Both the position numbers and the translations under genes were made by a program. The notes under the pieces were generated by a model, which saw only the letters and a program-made list of their open reading frames with translations, made no database searches and was not told where the DNA came from. DNA of 6,053 bases from RBG-16-66-20 sp039931635 (lineage in GTDB: Bacteria; Pseudomonadota; Gammaproteobacteria; Burkholderiales; SG8-39): assembly GCA_039931635.1 (NCBI GenBank), contig JBDTRO010000175.1:1-6053 (forward strand), given 5' to 3'. The stretch's first letter is position 1; each line of letters starts with the position of its first letter. Shown here in pieces: positions 1 to 4,947 of this stretch.

Positions 1-119
1 TGATGCGGGTGCTGAAGAATCCCTACGACGAGCAACCGGCCCACCAGGAGCTCGCCGCCCGCCGCCCGGAATGGGCGCGCCACCGGGCAGGCTGTTCCGC
101 CCTGTCCTGCAGCTCGTGA
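1..119 (+). CDS. selO: SelO (YdiU) protein adenylyltransferase, C-terminal end only
   Basis: This is the 3' end of a gene that enters from the left; the reading frame is fixed by codons starting at base 3 and ends at TGA 117-119. The visible 38 residues contain V-L-K-N-P-Y-D-E-Q-P near the start, a P-E-W in the middle and the terminal L-S-C-S-S. A PFDEQP-like stretch, a P-x-W and a terminal C-S-S are the usual tail of SelO/YdiU pseudokinases, which transfer AMP from ATP to Ser/Thr/Tyr of target proteins. In animal SelO the position of this penultimate-region Cys is selenocysteine; here it is an ordinary TGC codon, so TGA 117-119 is a true stop. The kinase-like catalytic domain lies outside the window. 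The stop overlaps the next start (GTGA), so the gene is probably co-transcribed and translationally coupled with chaC. The identification rests on a short tail but the match in motif order is good. Confidence 0.85.
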   Translation, partial: MRVLKNPYDEQPAHQELAARRPEWARHRAGCSALSCSS

Positions 120-781
120 AACTGACGCGCGCAAGCATCCTCGACGGCAGCCTGCACGCCGCGGTGCGCGCCGTGCTTGGGCCGAACGTGCGCATTTCGA
201 CGGACGCCGAGCGCAATGCGCAGGTAAAGGACATTCTGGCGCGCTCGCCGCGGCCGGGACGCGTCTGGATTTTCGCTTTCGGCTCGCTGATCTGGAACCC
301 GGCGTTTCATTTTGTCGAGCGGCGCACCGCGCGCATCCACGGTTTTCACCGCCAGTTCTGCCTCTGGGCGCGCGCCGGGCGCGGCAGTCCCGAGCGCCCC
401 GGCCTGATGCTGTCGCTGGAATCGGGCGGCAGCTGCGCCGGTGTCGCCTACCGGCTGGCGCGCAGCGCAGCGGCCGCCGAGCTGGACGTGATCTGGCGGC
501 GCGAAATGTTCACCATGGCCTACCGCCCGGTGTGGACTACCGCGCATACGCCAAAGGGGCCGGAGCCGGCGATCGCGTTCAGCGCCAATCGCACGCATGA
601 GCGGTACGCACCGGGGCTGGAGGACGCAGTGGTGGCACGCCACCTCGCCACGGGCGCGGGGCCGATGGGCCGCTGCTGCGACTACCTCTATGAAACGGTG
701 GCGCACCTGCGCCAGCTCGGCATCCGGGACCGCAGGCTGGAGGCGCTGGAGGCGAAAGTCCGGGCTGCTAGCTGCGAGTGA
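116..781 (+). CDS. chaC: ChaC-family glutathione-specific gamma-glutamylcyclotransferase
   Basis: The predicted protein has 221 residues, close to E. coli ChaC. It should cleave cytosolic glutathione to 5-oxoproline and Cys-Gly. The substrate-binding loop is W-I-F-A-F-G-S-L-I-W-N-P at residues 51-62 (the family has GYGSLMWNP). The catalytic Glu is probably residue 130, in I-W-R-R-E-M, which matches LWKREM of E. coli ChaC. The R-A-G-R-G-S stretch (86-91) and the G-V-A-Y-R-L segment (109-114) are also typical. There is no signal peptide or membrane segment. I chose GTG 116-118 because it shares GTGA with the selO stop and gives an N-terminus of normal family length (K-L-T-R-A-S-I-L). An upstream in-frame ATG at 71 would add 15 residues that read through the selO tail. 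No good Shine-Dalgarno precedes the GTG, consistent with coupling to selO. The 3' end overlaps the convergent dehydrogenase by 14 bases, leaving no room for an independent terminator. Confidence 0.93.
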   Translation: MKLTRASILDGSLHAAVRAVLGPNVRISTDAERNAQVKDILARSPRPGRVWIFAFGSLIWNPAFHFVERRTARIHGFHRQFCLWARAGRGSPERPGLMLSLESGGSCAGVAYRLARSAAAAELDVIWRREMFTMAYRPVWTTAHTPKGPEPAIAFSANRTHERYAPGLEDAVVARHLATGAGPMGRCCDYLYETVAHLRQLGIRDRRLEALEAKVRAASCE

Positions 782-1751
782 CCTTCAGCGCCTCAGGGTT
801 GACCACGTTCGTCGGCGCGCCTGCCGCGTACGCCACTATCTGGTCGAAGATGTCGCTGAACTGAATTTCATATTCGTCGCGCGATACGTAGCCGATGTGC
901 GGCGTGCAAACCACGTTGTCCATCGTGAGCAGAGGATCGCGCACGTCGCGCAGCGGCTCCTCGTCGAACACATCCACCGCGGCCATGCCTGGCCGCCCCG
1001 CCTTGAGTGCGTTCACCAGCGCCCCAGGCTCGACCAGGCCGGCGCGGCTGGTATTCACCAGCAGTGCCGATGGCTTCATCAGCGCTAGGTCGCCCGCCTT
1101 CACAATGCCGCGCGTGGCGTCCACCAGCCTCATGTGCAGCGAGACGACGTCGCAGCGCGAGAAGAAGTCCTCTCTGGATTGCGCCGGCAGAAAACCGTCC
1201 GCCCGCGCCTTCGCCAGCGTGGGCTCGCGCGCCCATACGAGGACCTTCATGCCGAACGCCTGCGCGTATCCCGCGACCACGGCGCCGATCCTGCCGTAGC
1301 TGTAGACGCCCAGCGTCTTGCCGCGCAGCGTATGGCCGACGCCGGTCTGCCAGTTCCCCGCCTTGAGCGACGTCATCTGCTGCGGTATCTGCCGCATCGC
1401 CGCAATCACCAGGCCCCAGGTCAATTCGGCAGTCGCATACGACGGCGTGCCGGCATGCATGTTGGAAGACACGATGATCCCGAGCCGGTTGCAGGCCGCG
1501 ATATCGATATGCGGATATACGCTGCGCTGGCTGATGAGCTTCAGCTTCGGCAGGCGCTCGAGCAAGGGCGCGGTGATTTTCGTGCGCTCGCGTATCAACA
1601 CCAGTGCTTCGGTATCCTTCAGCCGCTGCGCCAGCACCGCCGTGTCAGGAGCGTGGTCGTTCCAGATCTTCACCTCATGGCCCGCGAGCTTGCGGTAGCA
1701 GGCCAGCGTGCGAAGGGTGTCATGGTAGTCGTCGAGTATTGAGATTTTCAT
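768..1751 (-). CDS. D-isomer-specific 2-hydroxyacid dehydrogenase family protein
   Basis: This 327-residue cytosolic protein should reduce a 2-keto acid to a D-2-hydroxy acid, or the reverse, with a nicotinamide cofactor. The split catalytic domain is at about residues 1-100 and 290-327, and the Rossmann domain at about 101-289. The family triad is present: Arg236 in N-T-S-R-A-G, Glu265 in D-V-F-D-E-E-P and His285 in T-P-H-I-G. The dinucleotide loop reads G-V-Y-S-Y-G-R-I-G (148-156), so the first Gly of GxGxxG is Ser151. The strand after it ends V-W-A-R-E (172-176), with no Asp where NAD-specific enzymes usually have one, so NADP(H) use is possible; this is inference. The start ATG (1749-1751) gives the usual M-K-I-S-I-L-D-D-Y opening. 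The long open frame that continues upstream is antisense to the receptor gene and is not part of it. It is divergent from a Bug receptor gene, which suggests an organic-acid substrate. The exact substrate (glyoxylate/hydroxypyruvate-like, phosphoglycerate-like or other) cannot be assigned. Confidence 0.94.
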   Translation of the reverse strand: MKISILDDYHDTLRTLACYRKLAGHEVKIWNDHAPDTAVLAQRLKDTEALVLIRERTKITAPLLERLPKLKLISQRSVYPHIDIAACNRLGIIVSSNMHAGTPSYATAELTWGLVIAAMRQIPQQMTSLKAGNWQTGVGHTLRGKTLGVYSYGRIGAVVAGYAQAFGMKVLVWAREPTLAKARADGFLPAQSREDFFSRCDVVSLHMRLVDATRGIVKAGDLALMKPSALLVNTSRAGLVEPGALVNALKAGRPGMAAVDVFDEEPLRDVRDPLLTMDNVVCTPHIGYVSRDEYEIQFSDIFDQIVAYAAGAPTNVVNPEALKVTRS

Positions 1752-1767
1752 CGTCCGGTACTGTACA
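1739..1767 (+). promoter_or_regulatory. candidate sigma-70 promoter for the receptor operon
   Basis: TTGAGA at 1739-1744 matches five of six -35 consensus bases. A 17-base spacer leads to TGTACA at 1762-1767, which matches only three of six -10 bases. Transcription would begin near 1774, just before the Shine-Dalgarno site, giving a very short leader. The -35 lies inside the first codons of the divergent dehydrogenase. The -10 is weak, so this is a tentative call. Confidence 0.3.
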
Positions 1768-1787
1768 TTCAGAGAAAGGAGGAATCC
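1752..1787. promoter_or_regulatory. divergent intergenic region with GTAC-T-GTAC repeat
   Basis: Only 36 bases separate the start codons of the dehydrogenase (minus) and the receptor (plus), so transcription signals for both must overlap each other and the coding ends. The interval holds GTACTGTAC at 1758-1766, an inverted repeat with a single central base. It overlaps the candidate plus-strand -10 (TGTACA) and a minus-strand TACAGT (complement of 1760-1765) that could be the dehydrogenase -10. A regulator bound here could control both directions. The repeat is short and may be chance. Confidence 0.3.
1777..1782 (+). promoter_or_regulatory. strong Shine-Dalgarno site of the receptor gene
   Basis: AGGAGG lies within AAAGGAGGA, five bases before the ATG at 1788. 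It is by far the best ribosome binding site ahead of any start in the window. It fixes the receptor start and suggests high translation of the first gene, with the next two genes coupled to it through overlapping stop/start codons. Confidence 0.85.
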
Positions 1788-2744
1788 ATGAAAAACTTGC
1801 TCGTTGCCTTCGCGCTGACGCTTGCGCTTCCCACACTTGGCTATGCCCAGGGGTATCCCAACAAGCCGATCCGCGTCGTCATCGGCTATGCGCCGGGCGG
1901 TTCGGCGGATGCCGGCGTACGGCCGCTCGCCAGGATTCTCGAACCCCTGCTCGGCCAGCCGTTGATCATCGAGAACAAGCCCGGCAACGCCGGCGGCGTG
2001 GCGATGGAGTTCATCGCCAAGGCGCCCGCCGACGGCTATACGCTTTACTACTTCGACAGTGGGCCGCTCACCGTTGCGCCGCACCTGGGCAAGGTCGGCT
2101 ACACCAGCAACTCCTTCGTCCAGCTCGGCCATGTCTGCGGCAGCGGCAGCATGCTGGTGGTGCATCCGTCGACGCCGTTCAACAGCATGGCCGACGTGAT
2201 TGCCGCATCCAAGCGCGAGCCGAGCAAATGGAGCTACGGCACCTCCGGCGTCGGCGGTCCGCACCATCTGTCGGGCGAGTACTTCAAGAGCGTCACTGGC
2301 GCGAGCCTGCTGCACATTCCGTACAAGGGCGGCGGGCCCGCGATGACCGACCTGATGGGCGGCCAGTTGCCGATGCTGTTCTCGTCGCTCGGCCCGGCGG
2401 TCGGTGCAGTCAAGAGCGGCAAGATCCGCGCGCTCGCCGTCACCTCCCTCACGCGCTCGGCCGCGTTTCCCGACGTGCCGACGATGGACGAACTGGGCCT
2501 GAAAGGTTTCGACTCGACCGCGTGGTACGGCCTGCTCGGTCCGGCCGGAATGCCCGCCGAGGTGGTCGCGCGCTGGACGCAGGCGCTCGCCAAGGCGGGA
2601 ACGGACAAGGCCGGCATGGATGCCATCAACGCCACCGGCTGCGACGCCGAAATCCTCACGCCCGCCCAGACCAACGAGAAGATCAAGACCGATTTCGCGA
2701 AATGGGGCCGCGTGGTCAAAGACGCCAACATCAAGGCCGAATGA
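1788..2744 (+). CDS. Bug/TctC-family periplasmic tripartite tricarboxylate-type receptor
   Basis: This 318-residue solute receptor should bind a small carboxylate or related ligand in the periplasm. Residues 1-20 form a Sec signal peptide (basic K2, hydrophobic core, cleavage after G-Y-A before Q21). The mature protein opens Y-P-N-K-P-I-R-V-V and continues with the family hallmarks: Y-A-P-G-G-S-A-D (34-41), E-N-K-P-G-N-A-G-G (62-70), A-P-A-D-G-Y-T-L (79-86), H-I-P-Y-K-G-G-G-P-A (176-185), A-L-A-V-T-S (215-220) and V-P-T-M-D-E-L-G (230-237). Length and order are those of a complete Bug protein. The membrane partners TctA and TctB are not in the window, as is common for the many orphan Bug genes in Burkholderiales. 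Mature Cys117 and Cys285 could form a disulfide, but this is untested. The TGA stop overlaps the next ATG (ATGA). The ligand is unknown; the divergent hydroxyacid dehydrogenase hints at a hydroxy or keto acid. Confidence 0.95.
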   Translation: MKNLLVAFALTLALPTLGYAQGYPNKPIRVVIGYAPGGSADAGVRPLARILEPLLGQPLIIENKPGNAGGVAMEFIAKAPADGYTLYYFDSGPLTVAPHLGKVGYTSNSFVQLGHVCGSGSMLVVHPSTPFNSMADVIAASKREPSKWSYGTSGVGGPHHLSGEYFKSVTGASLLHIPYKGGGPAMTDLMGGQLPMLFSSLGPAVGAVKSGKIRALAVTSLTRSAAFPDVPTMDELGLKGFDSTAWYGLLGPAGMPAEVVARWTQALAKAGTDKAGMDAINATGCDAEILTPAQTNEKIKTDFAKWGRVVKDANIKAE

Positions 2745-3706
2745 CGCGGTTCGCATTTCATGTCGCGATGGCGTTGGCGTGCACGGCCGCGTGCGCGGCT
2801 GACCAATCGGTAGCGGTCTACGCGACGCGCGAACCGGTCGACAAGTCCTACCGGAAGATGATCAGGGGAATGGACTTGTTCGAGCAGAAGCACGCCATGG
2901 CGCCCGACGCCGCGCTGCGCTACAAGCTCCTGCCCCGGCAGAGCGACACGAACATGAACGGCATCGAGCTCAGCATCTCCGGAGACAGCATGACGATTCC
3001 GGTAGACGTGGAGCCGGATCACACCTTTGTTCTCGAGCGCAACCAGAAGGCGCTGGATGAAGACGCCTCGGTGAGGCCGAACCGGAAGGCGCGCAGCATG
3101 ACGTGGCGCACCGAGGTCCGAACGCCGGGCCTGGCGCCGGATACCCGGCGGCTGGGCGATCTGCGCCTCGAATGCCATGTCGGAATGGAAGCGGACCTGG
3201 TATCGAACGTGCGCTCCGTCATCGGCCAGATCGCGAACTTCCTCATGCGTTCGCAGGGTTATTGCGACGGCAAGGACGCCCACTACTACTTTTTCTCGGA
3301 GCGCCCCTTGTTCGGCGTCACCCTGGTCGCCGGAACCCGCCGGGAGGTGCTGCCGGCGGGCGAGTTGTACGCGGGATCGTTCATTGAACCCCTGTCGAAG
3401 GCCGATCTCGCCTATTGCGACTGCCAGGTGATGTTGGATCGCACCTACTACCTGCCGCTGGGCGACCGCAGCTGGCCTGACGACACCATGGTTGAATTTG
3501 AATACATGGCCGAACCCGCGACGGCGTCCGTCCCGGTCGTCGTCGGCAACAGCACGAAAGCCGAAGTCGTGGCCGCGCTCGGGAAAACCACGATCGTCAG
3601 CTTTGACAGCGGCTTCGAAGTCTGGCTCTACAAGCGCCCCGACAAGACGGAATTGGTGATCCTGTTTGCCCCATCCGGGGTCGTAACGAAATCCCGGATT
3701 CGTTGA
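2741..3706 (+). CDS. secreted protein of unknown function with BamE/SmpA-like C-terminus
   Basis: I do not recognise a named family. The protein has 321 residues and starts at ATG 2741-2743, inside the ATGA overlap with the receptor gene. An upstream extension of the frame is a shadow of that gene. Residues 1-20 look like a signal peptide (R3, hydrophobic core, cleavage after A-C-A-A before D21). Cys14 and Cys18 do not sit in a proper lipobox, so it is more likely soluble periplasmic than a lipoprotein. Residues about 25-260 are mixed and mostly polar, with no membrane segment; they hold Cys145, Cys175 and a C-D-C pair (226-228), a tyrosine-rich H-Y-Y-F-F (181-185), and R-R-L-G-D-L-R-L-E-C-H-V-G (136-148). 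Residues about 265-321 read V-V-V-G-N-S-T-K-A-E-V, A-A-L-G-K, E-V-W-L-Y and F-A-P-S-G-V-V. That order (G-x-S/T-K-x-E-V, LG, W-x-Y, F-x-x-x-G-V-V) resembles the small BamE/SmpA/OmlA fold used for protein-protein contacts at the outer membrane. The resemblance is by eye only. The TGA stop overlaps the transporter start. Confidence 0.85.
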   Translation: MTRFAFHVAMALACTAACAADQSVAVYATREPVDKSYRKMIRGMDLFEQKHAMAPDAALRYKLLPRQSDTNMNGIELSISGDSMTIPVDVEPDHTFVLERNQKALDEDASVRPNRKARSMTWRTEVRTPGLAPDTRRLGDLRLECHVGMEADLVSNVRSVIGQIANFLMRSQGYCDGKDAHYYFFSERPLFGVTLVAGTRREVLPAGELYAGSFIEPLSKADLAYCDCQVMLDRTYYLPLGDRSWPDDTMVEFEYMAEPATASVPVVVGNSTKAEVVAALGKTTIVSFDSGFEVWLYKRPDKTELVILFAPSGVVTKSRIR

Positions 3707-4947
3707 GAGCCGCCCTCGCCCCCTTTGCAGTGCGCAGCTTCCGTTTCCAGTGGCCGGCGGACCTCGCGACGTCCTGGGCCTTCGAGATGGAGACGCTGAT
3801 CCTGGGCTGGTACGTGCTCGCCGTCACGGGCTCGGTGCAGCAGCTGGTGGCCTTCGGCGCATTGGTCTGGCTCGGCACCCTGTTTTCGCCGTTCTTCGGC
3901 ATCGCGGGCGACCGCGTCGGCCTGCGCACCCTGCTATGCGTGACGCGGGGGCTTTACGCGCTTCTGGCCGCGGTCCTGATGGCGCTGATCCTGAGCGACA
4001 TGCTGGCGCCATGGCACGTGTTTGCGATCACCGCGATCGCCGGCCTGATGCGGCCCTCCGACATGGCGATGCGGCACGTCCTGGTCGGACAGACCATGCG
4101 CCCCGAGATGCTGATGGGAGCGCTCGGCATCTCGCGCACCACATCCGATACGGCGAAGGTCATGGGCGCGCTCGCCGGCACGGGCGGCGTGGCGCTCATC
4201 GGCATGGGCCCGGCCTACGTCGCGGTTACGTCGCTGTACATCGGCGCGCTCCTGCTTTCGCTGGGCGTCGCAGGCTCGCCTCCGCGCGCGGCGGGAAGCA
4301 GGCCGGATGCCGCGAAAGCCAACCCGATCGCCAGCCTGAAACAGGCGATCCGGTATGTGCGGGAAAAACCGGACCTGCTTGGCGCCTTGAGCATGGCTTT
4401 CCTGGTCAACCTCCTCGCGTTTCCTTTCTTCATGGGCCTGCTTCCCTATGTCGCGAAGGACGTATACGGGATCGGCCAGTCGGGCCTTGGGTACCTCGCC
4501 GCGTCTTTCGCGACAGGTGCGCTCGCCGGTTCGCTGGTCGTGGGAAGCAGCCGCCTGCCGCTGCGCGCCGGACAAGTCATGCTCTGGAGCGGCGGCGCCT
4601 GGTTCACGTCCATCCTGCTGCTGGGGCAATCCGCGTCCTACGGAATCGGGCTCGCGTTGTTATTCGGCGCGGGATTCGTCCAGAGCTTCTGCCTCACGCC
4701 GCTGGCCGCGGTCATGCTCCGGTCTTCCAGCGACGAGATGCGCGCCCGCGTCATGGGAATACGCATCCTCGCCATCTGGGGCTTGCCCTTGGGGCTGCTC
4801 GCGGCCGGGCCGATCATCGCGCGCTACGGCTATTCCGCAGCCACGCTGATCTACGCCGGCCTTGGCCTGGCAGCGACGGTCGCCATCGGATATGTCTGGC
4901 GCGGCGCTCTCTGGCACCGCTCAGCCGTCGCCAACTCGCGTCTCTAG
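3703..4947 (+). CDS. MFS_3/EntS-like major facilitator superfamily transporter
   Basis: This 414-residue inner-membrane protein has many hydrophobic segments, consistent with about 10-12 helices. They include residues 33-63, 82-101, 105-116, 160-190, 227-249, 262-282, 296-324 and 352-371, plus a last helix at 378-398. Between the halves is a polar cytoplasmic loop at about 191-218 (P-P-R-A-A-G-S-R-P-D). The loop after helix 2 has an MFS motif A-like G-I-A-G-D-R-V-G-L-R (66-75). The C-terminal half has R-A-R-V-M-G-I-R (347-354) before a helix, as in MFS_3/EntS-type exporters. That subgroup mostly exports siderophores, drugs or metabolites by proton antiport; the substrate here is unknown. The start is TTG 3703-3705, which overlaps the preceding stop (TTGA). 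No strong Shine-Dalgarno precedes it, so translation probably depends on coupling. The stop TAG (4945-4947) lies in a CTAG shared with the convergent kinase gene. It might transport the ligand or product linked to the Bug receptor, but position is the only evidence. Confidence 0.93.
   Translation: MRAALAPFAVRSFRFQWPADLATSWAFEMETLILGWYVLAVTGSVQQLVAFGALVWLGTLFSPFFGIAGDRVGLRTLLCVTRGLYALLAAVLMALILSDMLAPWHVFAITAIAGLMRPSDMAMRHVLVGQTMRPEMLMGALGISRTTSDTAKVMGALAGTGGVALIGMGPAYVAVTSLYIGALLLSLGVAGSPPRAAGSRPDAAKANPIASLKQAIRYVREKPDLLGALSMAFLVNLLAFPFFMGLLPYVAKDVYGIGQSGLGYLAASFATGALAGSLVVGSSRLPLRAGQVMLWSGGAWFTSILLLGQSASYGIGLALLFGAGFVQSFCLTPLAAVMLRSSSDEMRARVMGIRILAIWGLPLGLLAAGPIIARYGYSAATLIYAGLGLAATVAIGYVWRGALWHRSAVANSRL

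Noticed and set aside
71..115. ATG 71 as start of ChaC
   Set aside because: It would overlap the selO tail by 49 bases and add residues not expected in the family. GTG 116 in the GTGA junction fits better.
738..755. Tandem CTGGAGGCG repeat near the end of chaC
   Set aside because: Two copies encode L-E-A-L-E-A in a helix. This is ordinary coding repetition, not a mobile or regulatory repeat.
1604..2740. Plus-strand open frame running into the unknown secreted protein
   Set aside because: It is the +1-type shadow of the receptor gene. The signal peptide at 2741 and the ATGA overlap mark the true start.
1752..2756. Long minus-strand open frame continuing 335 codons upstream of the dehydrogenase ATG
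   Set aside because: It is fully antisense to the Bug receptor gene, has low-complexity Arg/Ala/Gly-rich translation without family motifs, and the dehydrogenase has a normal start at 1751. Such frames arise from GC-biased codon use.
2741..2800. Lipoprotein signal on the unknown secreted protein
   Set aside because: T-A-A-C and A-L-A-C around Cys18 and Cys14 lack the Leu/Val at -3 of a normal lipobox. A signal peptidase I site after A-C-A-A is more likely.
2234..3283. 349-residue minus-strand open frame across the receptor and unknown genes
   Set aside because: It spans two genes with clear plus-strand coding evidence, and its translation shows no recognisable motif.
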